A stretch of 63,501 bases of DNA from Nitrospinaceae bacterium (GCA_029261595.1 JAJDAZ010000034.1:1-63501); one strand, 5' to 3'; counted from the stretch's first letter, positions 26,113 through 35,674 are shown. Notes: generated from the letters alone by a model not told the origin. Numbers and translations are program-made.

Positions 26113-27313
26113 ACCCGCTGCGGTGGTATTGGGGTTGATCCTGTTGCTGGCACAGCCCGTATGGGCAAGAGTGGTGGATCGGGTGGTCGCCACGGTCAAT
26201 GGGGTCATTATTACGTTGAGTACCGTTCAGGAAAGAGCGGCCATACTTATGCAGCAAATGCAGGCCTCGGGTAATCCTTCGCAGATGAATGAAAAGCAAG
26301 TCCTTGAAGCCACCCTGAATACAATCATCGAAGAGAAATTACAGATTCAGGAAGCCAAGAGAAAGGGTTTGGGTGTTGAAGAAGAAGCGGTTCAAACGGC
26401 CCTCGATGACATACTGGGTAAAAATAAAATCACTATTGAGCAAATGGAAGTGATGCTGGAGAACGAAGGTCGCTCGCTGGAAATTTACAAGAATCATATT
26501 CGCAATCAGATACTCACCTCCAAAGTGATGCAGTACCACATGGGGAAATCCGGTCGGGTGTCGGACAGGCGGATTCAAAAATATTATTTCCAGCATCAAA
26601 AGGATTTCTGGGAACCTAAAAAGCCTTTTGTAAGGCATATTCTTTTCATTGTTGAAGAAGGCGCCGAGGGACAAACCAGGGCGGCAAAAAAAGAACAGGC
26701 CGGCCAGGTGCTTCGGAAAATCAGGTCCGGGGAGGATTTTACGGAACTCGCCATTCTGCATTCTGAAGATGTCTCGGCAAGCTCAGGCGGGGAGATCGGC
26801 TGGTTGACCAAGGGACATTTGGTGCCGGAATTCGAGGAGGTCGCTTTTAGGCTCAAAGCTGGGGAAGTCAGCGATATCGTCGAAAGCCGGTATGGATTCC
26901 ATATTATTAAAGCAGACAAGGTAACCTCCGGAGAACCGGAGCCGCTGGAAAAGGTCAAAGGGAAAATTGAACAGATCCTGTCATTTAAAGTCAGGAAGAA
27001 AAAATACAATAACTGGATCAAGGATCTGAAAAAGAATGCCATGATTCAAGTCACCCTGTTTGAAAATGAGGATGCTGGTAAGGAAAACTCCGAACTGAGC
27101 CTTGAAGAAGAATCTTCCGGGGCCGACGAAAGGCATTGGGAAGAAGCTTCGAATGTTAGAAACGAGAGGGCGGTAAAAAGCGTTGGCTTGAAGCAAAAGA
27201 ATTTCCAGGTGATGGAGAGAAAGCTGGCTTTCATCAAAAAACTGCGCACCCATAAAAAAATTTCGGAAAAAGAATATCAGGCAAGAAAACAAAGGTTGCT
27301 TGATAGACTGTAA
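26066..27313 (+). CDS. SurA-like periplasmic peptidyl-prolyl isomerase
   Basis: This 415-residue protein has a signal peptide (VVLGLILLLAQPVWAR), then a SurA N-terminal domain (VDRVVATVNGVIITLSTVQE). One parvulin domain follows at about 190-300 (VRHILFIVEEGAEG, LHSEDVSASSGGEIGWLTKG, IVESRYGFHIIKAD). E. coli SurA has two parvulin domains; this one has one. The last 35 residues (LAFIKKLRTHKKISEKEYQA, then RKQRLLDRL) look like a SHOCT-type helical hairpin, which is unusual for this family. The ATG at 26066 lies within the preceding gene; ATG at 26087 (MKFWRKSS) is an alternative. Confidence 0.82.
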   Translation: MRILKSKMKFWRKSSKPAAVVLGLILLLAQPVWARVVDRVVATVNGVIITLSTVQERAAILMQQMQASGNPSQMNEKQVLEATLNTIIEEKLQIQEAKRKGLGVEEEAVQTALDDILGKNKITIEQMEVMLENEGRSLEIYKNHIRNQILTSKVMQYHMGKSGRVSDRRIQKYYFQHQKDFWEPKKPFVRHILFIVEEGAEGQTRAAKKEQAGQVLRKIRSGEDFTELAILHSEDVSASSGGEIGWLTKGHLVPEFEEVAFRLKAGEVSDIVESRYGFHIIKADKVTSGEPEPLEKVKGKIEQILSFKVRKKKYNNWIKDLKKNAMIQVTLFENEDAGKENSELSLEEESSGADERHWEEASNVRNERAVKSVGLKQKNFQVMERKLAFIKKLRTHKKISEKEYQARKQRLLDRL

Positions 27314-27442
27314 TATGCACTACTGGATACATAAAGCGGACTCCCGTTCCCTCCATTCCATCTCTTTTAGTTCGGCCATCGAAGTTGCCTTTCCTTAAGC
27401 CATCCCTCCCTGATTGATAATATTTATTCCCTGAGAATTACT

Positions 27443-28906
27443 TTGGACAAAGCCAGAGCTGCCATTTTTCGTATGATTTCTCCTGGAGACAAGGTTCTGG
27501 TGGCCGTGTCCGGTGGGCCGGATTCCGTGAGTCTCCTGTATTTATTAAAGGAGATGCAGGAAAGCGTCCGGTTTGACCTCAGTATCGCCCATTTGGACCA
27601 TATGGCGAGAGGCGAGGAATCCACGGGAGATGCCCGATTTGTCGAAGATCTTGGAAAGGAACTCGGGCTGCAAACTATCATCGAGAGAGTGGATGTTGCA
27701 AAGGAGAAAGAAATTTTGAAAACCTCCTTTCAGGAGGCCGGACGAATTCTTCGTTACCGCTTTTTGGAATCCACCCTGCGGCGTATTGGGGGAACCAGAC
27801 TGGCGCTTGGTCACACGGCCGATGACCAGTCGGAAACATTTCTGATTAATTTATTGCGCGGCAGTGGCTTGAAAGGACTGGCCGGGATGCCCCAAACCCG
27901 CGGAGCGGTGATTCGGCCCCTGATCGATTGCACCCGCGCCGAAGTGGAATCCTATTTGGCCGATAGAAATCTGGCTTTCAGGGTGGATGCTTCCAATGCG
28001 GGCGATAAATACCTGCGCAACCGGATTCGTCATGAATTGCTTCCGGTTCTTAAAACCTTCAACCCGAAAATCGCATCCAACCTTCGGGAAACGGCCAAGC
28101 TCATCCGGGATGACGACCGGTGCCTGGAAGATCAGGCCCGGCTTTTGTTTTCGGAAATGGCCGCTCCTCTGGCTCAAGATGCCGGGGTGGAACTGGACCG
28201 GGAAAAATTCAATCAGCAACCCTTGGCTTACCAGAAGCGTCTGGTGAGACAAGCCATTTGCCACGTTCAAGGGGATTTGCGCCGCGTCACCGCGAAACAC
28301 ATTCAAAAAATTATTGAATTGTTTGAGTATCCCCGTTCCGGCAAGAAGATCGATCTTCCGGGGCAGTTGATTGCGGTTGGCGGACATGAGGGTGTTGAGT
28401 TCAGGAAAAGTACCGGAGCACGGTCCAAAGACCTGTTGGATGGAAAAGCGGGTTTAAATCCAACGGAGTTGCTGATTCCCGGAGCCACCCCGATCGGGGA
28501 TACGGGGCTCAATCTGCACACCCGATTTCTCTCATCGAATGACTGGAAAGAGCCCGAAATGAGCTCCGAGCGGGCTTTTTTGGATTTTGACAAGACAGGA
28601 CCTGCGATTCAGGCAAGGTTTTTCAGGCCAGGAGACCGGTTTGTGCCACTTGGCATGACGGGACGGAAAAAACTGAAATCATTTTTCATAGATGAGAAGG
28701 TCCCCAGGGAACAAAGAGATACGATCCCCATCTTGACAACGGGGGCGGGCGATATTATATGGGTTTATGGGAAAAGAATATCGGATAATTTCCGAGTTAC
28801 GGAAAAAACCAGAAAGATACTTTTTATAGAAGGGCAGAAAGGATACCCGCTCGCGGGGGGGGGGGGGGGGGATAAAATGCCCCCAATCTCTAGTGGTTTA
28901 TTTTAA
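27443..28906 (+). CDS. tilS: tRNA(Ile)-lysidine synthetase
   Basis: This 487-residue enzyme makes lysidine at position 34 of tRNA-Ile(CAU) so that it reads AUA. The PP-loop ATPase motif is at 23-28 (SGGPDS). Further TilS markers are LDHMARGEESTGDARFVEDL, LGHTADDQSETFLINLLRGS, GLKGLAGM and NRIRHELLPVL. The C-terminal domain is present (ARFFRPGDRFVPLGMTGRKK, then DNFRVTEKTRKIL). The frame starts at TTG (27443). ATT codons lie just upstream, so the exact start is uncertain. The real domain ends near residue 465, and the last ~20 residues are encoded across a 17-base G run, so the annotated C-terminus depends on its exact length. Confidence 0.9.
   Translation: MDKARAAIFRMISPGDKVLVAVSGGPDSVSLLYLLKEMQESVRFDLSIAHLDHMARGEESTGDARFVEDLGKELGLQTIIERVDVAKEKEILKTSFQEAGRILRYRFLESTLRRIGGTRLALGHTADDQSETFLINLLRGSGLKGLAGMPQTRGAVIRPLIDCTRAEVESYLADRNLAFRVDASNAGDKYLRNRIRHELLPVLKTFNPKIASNLRETAKLIRDDDRCLEDQARLLFSEMAAPLAQDAGVELDREKFNQQPLAYQKRLVRQAICHVQGDLRRVTAKHIQKIIELFEYPRSGKKIDLPGQLIAVGGHEGVEFRKSTGARSKDLLDGKAGLNPTELLIPGATPIGDTGLNLHTRFLSSNDWKEPEMSSERAFLDFDKTGPAIQARFFRPGDRFVPLGMTGRKKLKSFFIDEKVPREQRDTIPILTTGAGDIIWVYGKRISDNFRVTEKTRKILFIEGQKGYPLAGGGGGDKMPPISSGLF
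28855..28871 (+). repeat. Homopolymer of 17 G near the 3' end of tilS
   Basis: An uninterrupted run of 17 G encodes the Gly stretch just before the tilS stop. Such runs slip during replication or are miscounted by sequencing. A change of one base would replace the last ~11 residues and move the stop, but leaves the conserved TilS domains intact. Confidence 0.9.
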
Positions 28907-28964
28907 AATTAGTTAGATTTAATTAAATAATAAAAAACCTTTTCTTCAAAAAAGGGAGAAAGTT

Positions 28965-30902
28965 TTGAATCAATTTTATAGAAATTTGGCGCTTTGGTTG
29001 GTGATCGGGCTTATCCTGATTGGATTATTCAATGCATTTAATAAACCCATCACTTCCCAGACCGAAATAATTTACAGCGAATTCCTGGAACAGGCTGACA
29101 AAGGCCAGATCACCGAAGTGGTCATCCAGGGTGACAATATCAGCGGGAAACATATGGACGGCACCTCGTTCCAGGCGGTCGCCCCTCCGAACGATCCTGA
29201 ACTCATCAAGATTCTAAGAGAAAAAGGAATCCGGTTCAGCGTGGTTCCTCCCGAGCAGACCAGTTGGTATATGAATATCCTGATATCCTGGTTTCCGATG
29301 TTGCTGTTGCTCGGCATCTGGATTTTCTTCATGCGTCAGATGCAGTCGGGCGGCGGCAAAGCGCTTTCGTTCGGCAAGAGCCGTGCGCGCCTGCTGAACG
29401 ATTCAAAAAACCGAACCACCTTCAAAGATGTAGCGGGGGTTGAAGAGGCTAAGGAAGAACTCCAGGAAATCATTGAGTTCCTGAAAGAACCACAAAAGTT
29501 CAGCAAGCTGGGTGGCAAGCTTCCCAAAGGCGTTCTTTTGGTGGGCCCTCCCGGAACCGGAAAAACTCTGTTGGCCCGGGCCATCGCCGGAGAGGCCAAT
29601 GTGCCTTTCTTTAATATCAGTGGATCGGACTTTGTCGAAATGTTTGTCGGTGTGGGCGCATCCCGCGTGCGAGACCTGTTCGAACAGGGCAAAAAGAACA
29701 GTCCCTGTATCATTTTCATTGACGAAATCGACGCTGTCGGCAGACACCGTGGTGCCGGTATGGGCGGAGGCCATGATGAACGGGAACAGACCTTGAATCA
29801 ACTGCTGGTAGAAATGGATGGTTTTGAAAATAATGAGGGCGTCATCATGATTGCCGCCACCAACCGTCCCGACGTATTGGACCCGGCGCTATTGCGTCCC
29901 GGTCGTTTTGACCGGCAGGTGGTGGTCAGCCGTCCGGATGTGCGGGGAAGGGAAGCGATTCTCAAGGTTCATACTGCAACTGTTCCGCTTGAGGACAATG
30001 TCGATCTTAAGATCATCGCCCGTGGGACTCCTGGCTTTACCGGAGCCGACATGGCCAACCTGGTGAACGAAGCGTCATTGCTCGCGGCCCGCCGGGATAA
30101 AAAAACCGTCACCATGGTTGATTTTGAGGATGCAAAAGATAAAGTCCTCATGGGCGTTGAAAGACGAAGCATGGTCATTACGGAAAAAGAAAAGAAAACA
30201 ACGGCTTATCACGAAGCCGGGCACGCTCTGGTGGCTGTGTTATTGCCGGGTACGGACCCGCTTCATAAAGTGACGATTATCCCTCGGGGGCAGGCGCTGG
30301 GTTTGACAATGCAGTTGCCTCTGGACGATCAGCACACATATCCCAGGTCCTATCTTTCTAATTCCCTTGCCATCCTCATGGGTGGGAGGCTGGCGGAAGA
30401 AATATGTCTCGGACAAATGACCACGGGCGCCGGCAACGATATCGAACGGGCCACCGAGATGGCGCGTAAAATGGTGTGCGAGTGGGGCATGAGCGACAAG
30501 ATGGGTCCGCTGACTTATGGAACCAAAGAAGAGCAGGTTTTCCTGGGCAAAGACTTTTCCAACCAGAAAAATTTCAGCGATCAGACCGCCAAACTCATTG
30601 ACCAGGAAGTCAAAGCCCTGGTGATGGGCGGGTACAATACTGCTAAAGATCTGCTTGAAACGCACATTGAAGGCCTGAAAAATGTGGCCGAAGCATTATT
30701 GGAACATGAAACTCTTGACGGTAAAGAAATCCGACGCATCCTGGAAGGGAAAGCGAGTTCTCAGGAAGATCAATCAGGCAATGACGATCAATCTCCTTTA
30801 CCCAATCCAGTCGTTGAAGAAAAACAGAAAAAATCAGACGACCGGAAGGGTGGGGCAGGAGACATTTTGGGCGGTGGTCTCCCGGACCCGACTCCAGCCT
30901 GA
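28965..30902 (+). CDS. ftsH: ATP-dependent zinc metalloprotease FtsH
   Basis: This 645-residue membrane-bound AAA+ protease degrades misassembled membrane and regulatory proteins. Two N-terminal helices (10-26 and 105-123) flank a periplasmic domain. The AAA domain has Walker A GPPGTGKT at 194-201, Walker B FIDEID at 251-256, pore loop near FVGVGAS and [11 protein letters not shown]. The peptidase has HEAGH at 416-420 with the third zinc ligand further on ([20 protein letters not shown] region). The start is TTG (28965) with AAAGGGAG upstream. The C-terminus is a disordered, charged tail. A strong terminator follows. Confidence 0.97.
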   Translation: MNQFYRNLALWLVIGLILIGLFNAFNKPITSQTEIIYSEFLEQADKGQITEVVIQGDNISGKHMDGTSFQAVAPPNDPELIKILREKGIRFSVVPPEQTSWYMNILISWFPMLLLLGIWIFFMRQMQSGGGKALSFGKSRARLLNDSKNRTTFKDVAGVEEAKEELQEIIEFLKEPQKFSKLGGKLPKGVLLVGPPGTGKTLLARAIAGEANVPFFNISGSDFVEMFVGVGASRVRDLFEQGKKNSPCIIFIDEIDAVGRHRGAGMGGGHDEREQTLNQLLVEMDGFENNEGVIMIAATNRPDVLDPALLRPGRFDRQVVVSRPDVRGREAILKVHTATVPLEDNVDLKIIARGTPGFTGADMANLVNEASLLAARRDKKTVTMVDFEDAKDKVLMGVERRSMVITEKEKKTTAYHEAGHALVAVLLPGTDPLHKVTIIPRGQALGLTMQLPLDDQHTYPRSYLSNSLAILMGGRLAEEICLGQMTTGAGNDIERATEMARKMVCEWGMSDKMGPLTYGTKEEQVFLGKDFSNQKNFSDQTAKLIDQEVKALVMGGYNTAKDLLETHIEGLKNVAEALLEHETLDGKEIRRILEGKASSQEDQSGNDDQSPLPNPVVEEKQKKSDDRKGGAGDILGGGLPDPTPA

Positions 30903-30938
30903 TCGGCCAGCATAATATTTGGCAAGTTTCGCAATAAA

Positions 30939-30983
30939 CTCCACCCCAAAGCCTTTGACTGGCTTTGGGGTGGAGTTTTTTTT
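30939..30983 (+). terminator. Rho-independent terminator after ftsH
   Basis: A perfect 15-base stem (30939-30953 with 30961-30975), a seven-base loop and eight T (30976-30983). This is the clearest terminator in the window. It ends the tilS-ftsH transcript, so folP must have its own promoter in the 68 bases before 31051. Confidence 0.95.
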
Positions 30984-31050
30984 GTTGAAAATATTTTGTT
31001 ATTCGGGTTATCTAATCTGCACCCCTAAACAATAAGAAGAAATTTTTTTT

Positions 31051-31887
31051 ATGCAGGACCTATTCAAACAGGAAGGTGAATGCCAGGCAGTCTCCCTCAT
31101 GGGGATCGTAAACCTGTCGCCGGACTCATTTTACGACAAGAGCCGGTCCCACTCAGAAAACGACGCCATTCGTCTGGCAGAGCGCCACATTGAAGAAGGC
31201 GCTACGATTCTGGATATTGGAGCCGAGAGTTCGCGGCCCGGTTCGAAGCCCATTTCAGAAGAGTTGGAGTTACAAAGATTGCTTCCGGTGGTTTCAAATA
31301 TTTGCAAACGATTTGATGTGGCGGTTTCCGTGGATACCTATAAACCGGGTGTGGCGGAAAGAGTTTTTGGGGAAGGCGCGGTCATTATCAATGACATTAC
31401 GGGATTACAAAAGACTCCTGAAATGGTTAAAATCATTGCCCGAAACAAGGCGGGAGTGATCCTCATGCACATGCAGGGCAATCCCCGGACCATGCAGGAG
31501 GGCCCCCGCTATGAAAATGTGATCCAGGATATAAAAAAATTCCTTAAAAAAAGTATCGAAATAGCGCAAAATAGTGGAATTGAAAATATCGTGATAGACC
31601 CTGGAATCGGATTTGGCAAAACCCAATCCCATAACCTTGAATTGATCCGGTGTCTGGAAGAGTTCAGGGAACTGGGCCGGCCCATATTACTGGGCGTCTC
31701 GAGAAAATCTTTTATTGGCGGTGTGCTTGATCTGCCTGTGGAAGAACGTTTGGAAGGATCATTGGCCGCTACGGTCATAGGAGTGTTAAATGGCGCCACA
31801 ATGATTCGGACCCATGATGTCCGGGCGACCGGCCGGGCCGTAAAAATGGCCCAGGCGATCATAAATAATGGAGTTCAGAAAAAATGA
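31051..31887 (+). CDS. folP: Dihydropteroate synthase
   Basis: This 278-residue TIM-barrel enzyme of folate synthesis condenses p-aminobenzoate with dihydropterin pyrophosphate. Family signatures are present: SLMGIVNLSPDSFYDKSR near the N-terminus, ILDIGAESSRPGSKPIS, VSVDTYKPGVAE, IINDITG, LMHMQGNPRTMQ, VIDPGIGFGKT and LLGVSRKSFIG. Length is normal. It follows the ftsH terminator and overlaps pdxJ by four bases (ATGA). The linkage ftsH-folP is also found in E. coli. Confidence 0.95.
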   Translation: MQDLFKQEGECQAVSLMGIVNLSPDSFYDKSRSHSENDAIRLAERHIEEGATILDIGAESSRPGSKPISEELELQRLLPVVSNICKRFDVAVSVDTYKPGVAERVFGEGAVIINDITGLQKTPEMVKIIARNKAGVILMHMQGNPRTMQEGPRYENVIQDIKKFLKKSIEIAQNSGIENIVIDPGIGFGKTQSHNLELIRCLEEFRELGRPILLGVSRKSFIGGVLDLPVEERLEGSLAATVIGVLNGATMIRTHDVRATGRAVKMAQAIINNGVQKK

Positions 31888-32627
31888 CCCGACTGTTTGT
31901 CAATGTGGATCATGTCGCCACCCTCCGGGAAGCGAGAAAAACTGTGGAACCCGATCCTCTCATGGCCGCTCAAATTGCAGAGAAAGTGGGCGCGGATGGC
32001 ATCACCGTTCATTTGCGGGAAGACCGTCGGCATATCCAGGATCATGATGTGGAGAGAATCCGCGCGGCCATCCAAACCCCGCTGAACCTGGAAATGGCCC
32101 CTGTCGAGGAAATGGTCCAGATCGCTCTTAAGACCCGTCCGTATCAGGTGTCGCTGGTCCCGGAAAAACGCCAGGAAATCACCACGGAGGGTGGACTGGA
32201 TGTGGCTTCGCAGATAGAGGATCTTGTTAAAATGAAAGACAGGCTGCAGTCCGGTGGGATTTTATTCAGTTTATTCGTGGACCCCGACGCCAGACAGATT
32301 GAAGCCGCGGCTAAGGTCGGGGCGGACAGCATAGAAATAAATACAGGGGCCTATTCCGAGATAAAAGGGGGCCTGGAAATTGAAGCCGCCCTGGAAAAAA
32401 TCCGCCAATCGGCAACTCAGGCGGCGGCGCTGGGATTGCATGTTTTTGCAGGTCACGGATTGACCAATGAAAATGTGCAGGCGATTGCCGCCATCCCTGA
32501 AATAGAAGAACTGAATATTGGCCACCATATTGTTGCCCGGTCTGTATTCTGCGGGATGGAGCAGGCCGTCAAAGAAATGATGGCTTCCGTCAAAGAAATT
32601 TCAGTGCATGATGTCGGTCAAGCGTAA
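31884..32627 (+). CDS. pdxJ: Pyridoxine 5'-phosphate synthase
   Basis: This 247-residue enzyme catalyses the last ring-closing step of deoxyxylulose-dependent vitamin B6 synthesis, joining 1-deoxyxylulose 5-phosphate with 3-amino-2-oxopropyl phosphate. It begins RLFVNVDHVATLREARKT, the standard PdxJ N-terminus with active-site His. ITVHLREDRRHIQDHDVE, LVPEKRQEITTEGGLDV, SLFVDPD, IEINTGAYS and LHVFAGHGLTNENV follow. It is translationally coupled to folP. No other B6 gene is in the window. Confidence 0.96.
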   Translation: MTRLFVNVDHVATLREARKTVEPDPLMAAQIAEKVGADGITVHLREDRRHIQDHDVERIRAAIQTPLNLEMAPVEEMVQIALKTRPYQVSLVPEKRQEITTEGGLDVASQIEDLVKMKDRLQSGGILFSLFVDPDARQIEAAAKVGADSIEINTGAYSEIKGGLEIEAALEKIRQSATQAAALGLHVFAGHGLTNENVQAIAAIPEIEELNIGHHIVARSVFCGMEQAVKEMMASVKEISVHDVGQA

Positions 32628-32668
32628 TCATTGCATAAGGTTGAGGTATTTTTCCCGAAGAAATCGAG

Positions 32669-32684
32669 TTGGCATAAAATTTGC
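32669..32684 (+). promoter_or_regulatory. Sigma-54 promoter match
   Basis: TTGGCATAAAATTTGC matches the sigma-54 consensus TTGGCAYRNNNNTTGC at every defined position, with the -24 GG and -12 GC spaced exactly as required. It lies 52 bases before the coiled-coil gene at 32736 and behind the stop of pdxJ. It would need an enhancer-binding activator, whose site I cannot identify. Confidence 0.6.
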
Positions 32685-32735
32685 GTAATAATACTCCGAT
32701 AGAGATATGCCAACTAATTGACATAAAAAGAGTTA

Positions 32736-33557
32736 ATGCTTATGAGCGAAGAAGTTTCCAAACAGGCGGATGAAAATATTGCGGCCCGGGAGAAAGGTTT
32801 GATCATTGCCCGTGAATTTGACCGGGTGGTGCGCACCTTCAATAAGGTTTTATTGTATAAGGAAAATTGCGCCAAATCCCTGGGAGAGGAGCTTCAGGGA
32901 CTGGCCAAAACTTTGCAGGAAAACCTGAATAGCCAGAACGCGATCAACCGTAATTTGGAGATTTATGATAGTAACAGTGAAAAAATCCTGGTGAATCTCC
33001 AGCATCTGGAGAGTGAAGAGAGATCCTATATCAGTCGCTATGAGCGTTTGTTAAGGGGCATTGGGATTGATGGTGAAAACCAGGAAGCTGAAACCTCCTC
33101 TGACCAGGAAGACATGCACGGTCAGGAGGATACGGATGTTGTAGATCTCGATAATCTGGAAAAACTGAGGACCCGCAGGGATACGTTTCTCCAGTCTTTA
33201 AATCAAGAGTTTAAAAACCTGGAAGAGAAGCTGGCGTCTATTGAAAAGTTACGTAATGAGCTGGGAGACTCCCGCGATGAACTCAAGGAGAAAAAAGCTC
33301 TGGCTCTGGAACAAAAAGAAACTTTGGAGGAACAAGGAAAAAAACTTCTAAACGATGTGGTGAGGCTGGAAAGTGAACTGGAAACAACCATCCTCGAAGA
33401 AAAAAATCTCATTGAAGAATCCACAAAAATGATTAAACAGGTTGAAAACAGTTTGGAACTGGATGAAAGTATCGATCATGTACTGTTTTCTTCCCTGAGC
33501 CTGTCAGAATCTTCCGAAATACCCTCAAACATTGAACCCAACGGCCAGGAACGATAA
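32736..33557 (+). CDS. Coiled-coil protein of unknown function
   Basis: This 273-residue soluble protein is acidic and almost entirely helical. Heptad-rich segments run at about 40-115 and 140-245 (LEKLRTRRDTFLQSLNQEFK, LVRLESELETTILEEKNLIE-type). A Glu/Asp/Gln-rich break (EAETSSDQEDMHGQEDTDVV) lies between them. No signal, membrane segment or enzyme motif is seen. ATG at 32736 and ATG at 32742 are both possible starts. It sits alone between pdxJ and gap behind a sigma-54-type promoter match, so it may be expressed under special conditions. Function unknown. Confidence 0.6.
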   Translation: MLMSEEVSKQADENIAAREKGLIIAREFDRVVRTFNKVLLYKENCAKSLGEELQGLAKTLQENLNSQNAINRNLEIYDSNSEKILVNLQHLESEERSYISRYERLLRGIGIDGENQEAETSSDQEDMHGQEDTDVVDLDNLEKLRTRRDTFLQSLNQEFKNLEEKLASIEKLRNELGDSRDELKEKKALALEQKETLEEQGKKLLNDVVRLESELETTILEEKNLIEESTKMIKQVENSLELDESIDHVLFSSLSLSESSEIPSNIEPNGQER

Positions 33558-33868
33558 TCTTTCCAGGGTGCATATTCTTAATCCCGGGATCTGCAAATTA
33601 GAATGTTGTTATTGACTTGGATGGGTAAATTTTGCATAATCTGTCCCCAAAGACCGAAAGGTTGACCATTTTTTGGTGTTTTTGTCCTTAAAAGGATCGG
33701 TTGGGGATGGTTCTACTTTGTAATGCTCCTTGCACTTCAGAACCCTGCTATTCTTTTTTTATCTCTAAAATTCAGTCCAAATTTTCAAGCTCCGTAAGCT
33801 AATTTTCCAATGGAGGTCGTTGTAATTGTGTTTTATCATTCACCGGCCTACGAAAGGTTTTAAGTTTC
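33558..33868. other. Intergenic region upstream of gap
   Basis: These 311 bases hold the gap promoter (33612-33640) and a leader of about 220 bases. I looked for a riboswitch or attenuator in the leader and see no convincing structure. A short pyrimidine-rich stretch (33745-33780) precedes the Shine-Dalgarno-like AATGGAGG at 33807-33814, which is too far from the gap ATG to serve it directly. Confidence 0.4.
33612..33640 (+). promoter_or_regulatory. Sigma-70-type promoter of gap-tpiA-secG
   Basis: TTGACT (33612-33617), a 17-base spacer and CATAAT (33635-33640) form a near-consensus vegetative promoter. Transcription would start near 33647, giving a leader of about 220 bases ahead of gap. Confidence 0.65.
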
Positions 33869-34885
33869 ATGTCGATTAAAATTGCTATTAACGGATTCGG
33901 GAGAATCGGTAGAAACGTTCTCCGTTCAATCCTGCAAGATAAAGAGTGCCAGGGTTTCGAAGTTTGCGCCATCAATGACCTGACGGATGCCAAAACCCTG
34001 GCCCACCTGTTTAAATACGATTCGGTCCAGGGGGTGAATAAAGCCCAGGTGGCCTTTGAGGAGAGCAGCCTGATCGTCAACGACAAACCGATCCGGATTT
34101 TGTCCGAACGCGATCCCGCCAAACTTCCCTGGAAGGAACTGGGGGTTGATATCGTTATCGAGTCCACGGGGTTTTTTACCAAGCGTGAAGGAGCCAAAAA
34201 GCACCTGGAGGCGGGCGCAAAAAAAGTGATCATCTCCGCACCGGCTTCAGAGCCGGATGTGACTCTTGTGCTGGGGGTCAACGACCAGTTGTACGATAAA
34301 GAAAAACACGATATCCTTTCCAACGCGTCGTGCACCACCAATTGTCTGGCGCCTGTGGCTTGGGTTCTGCAAAATAAGCTGGGAATCAAAAGAGGTTTGA
34401 TGACCACCATTCATTCCTATACCAATGACCAGTCCATTCTGGATTTACCGCATAAAGATCTCAGGCGGGCCAGGGCGGCCAACCTTTCAATGATTCCGAC
34501 GACCACCGGCGCCGCCCGTGCGGTCGCTCTGGTATTACCGGAGCTTGAGGGGAAGCTGGACGGAATGGCGATTCGCGTGCCCACGCCCAATGTGTCTCTT
34601 GTAGACCTGGTCGTCGAAGTGGAAAGGGACACCACTGTGGAAGAAGTCAACCAGATTTTCAGGGACGAAAGCGCGGGTCGGTTGAACCGTGTTTTGCGAG
34701 TGGAGGAAAATCCTCTGGTATCCATTGATTTTAATGGCGATGACGCATCATCCATCGTGGATGGACCTTCGACGAAGGTCATGGAAAAAAGAATGATCAA
34801 AGTGCTTTCCTGGTATGACAACGAATGGGGGTATTCCTCCCGCGTGAAAGATTTGATCAAGTTTGTCGTGGCTCAGGGAATTTAA
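33869..34885 (+). CDS. gap: Glyceraldehyde-3-phosphate dehydrogenase
   Basis: This 338-residue enzyme interconverts glyceraldehyde 3-phosphate and 1,3-bisphosphoglycerate. The Rossmann start is KIAINGFGRIGRNVLRS. The catalytic Cys155 lies in SNASCTTNCLAP, with the partner His in the TTIHSYTNDQ segment. The C-terminus has WYDNEWGYSSRVKDLI. Length is normal. It is followed six bases later by tpiA. The phosphoglycerate kinase that usually lies between them is absent here and is found at 57807-59339. Confidence 0.97.
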   Translation: MSIKIAINGFGRIGRNVLRSILQDKECQGFEVCAINDLTDAKTLAHLFKYDSVQGVNKAQVAFEESSLIVNDKPIRILSERDPAKLPWKELGVDIVIESTGFFTKREGAKKHLEAGAKKVIISAPASEPDVTLVLGVNDQLYDKEKHDILSNASCTTNCLAPVAWVLQNKLGIKRGLMTTIHSYTNDQSILDLPHKDLRRARAANLSMIPTTTGAARAVALVLPELEGKLDGMAIRVPTPNVSLVDLVVEVERDTTVEEVNQIFRDESAGRLNRVLRVEENPLVSIDFNGDDASSIVDGPSTKVMEKRMIKVLSWYDNEWGYSSRVKDLIKFVVAQGI

Positions 34886-34891
34886 TATGAA

Positions 34892-35647
34892 ATGAGAAGG
34901 CCTGTTGTCGCAGGAAACTGGAAAATGAATGGTCTCCAATCCGAAGCCGGGGAGTTGGTCCGACAGTTGATGGATCAACAAGAATGGACCGGCACGGTGG
35001 AGGTGATTCTGGCCCCGCCATTCACCGCGCTGGAGGTTGTCCGGAAACTGGTGGAAGGTTCTGAAATTCAACTTGCGGGGCAAAATATTTACTTTGAACC
35101 CAAAGGGGCGTGGACCGGGGAAATTTCCGCCGCCATGTTGAAAGATTCCGGTTGCAAATATGTTATTCTAGGCCATTCAGAGAGAAGAAGTTATTTTCAT
35201 GAAGATGACGCCCTGATAAATAAAAAAATCAAGGCGGCCCTGGCGAACGAGTTGCATGTTATATTTTGTGTGGGTGAAACCCTGGAGCAGAGAGAGCAGG
35301 GCCAGACACAGGGAGTCATCGAATCTCAACTGAAAGCCGGGTTACAGGGTTTGACCGCCTCGGACCTTGAAAAACTGATCATAGCCTATGAGCCGGTTTG
35401 GGCTATTGGGACGGGAAGAAACGCCACTCCCGGGCAGGCGCAGGAGGTCCATCGTTTTATCCGGGATTATCTAGAGACAACTTTAGGGAAGTCAACGGCA
35501 GAATCCACCAGAATCCAGTATGGTGGTAGCGTCAATCCCGAAAATAGCGGGAGTCTGTTGGCCCAAAAAGACATTGATGGAGCTTTGGTGGGTTCGGCAA
35601 GCCTCAGCGCCGAATCATTTGTGGCCATTATCAACTCGGCTAAATAA
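34892..35647 (+). CDS. tpiA: Triosephosphate isomerase
   Basis: This 251-residue TIM barrel interconverts dihydroxyacetone phosphate and glyceraldehyde 3-phosphate. It begins RRPVVAGNWKMNG, with the catalytic Lys in NWKMN. The electrophilic His lies in VILGHSERRSYF, the catalytic Glu in AYEPVWAIGTG, and the phosphate-gripping loops are in RIQYGGSVNPENS and DGALVGSASL. It starts six bases after gap and is followed 27 bases later by secG, so the three form one operon. Confidence 0.97.
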   Translation: MRRPVVAGNWKMNGLQSEAGELVRQLMDQQEWTGTVEVILAPPFTALEVVRKLVEGSEIQLAGQNIYFEPKGAWTGEISAAMLKDSGCKYVILGHSERRSYFHEDDALINKKIKAALANELHVIFCVGETLEQREQGQTQGVIESQLKAGLQGLTASDLEKLIIAYEPVWAIGTGRNATPGQAQEVHRFIRDYLETTLGKSTAESTRIQYGGSVNPENSGSLLAQKDIDGALVGSASLSAESFVAIINSAK

Positions 35648-35674
35648 CCCGAAAGTGGAAGGAATACACTGCTG

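Noticed and set aside
33619..33636. Sigma-54-like TTGG ... TTGC before gap
   Set aside because: The spacing is wrong and the same bases form a good sigma-70 promoter.
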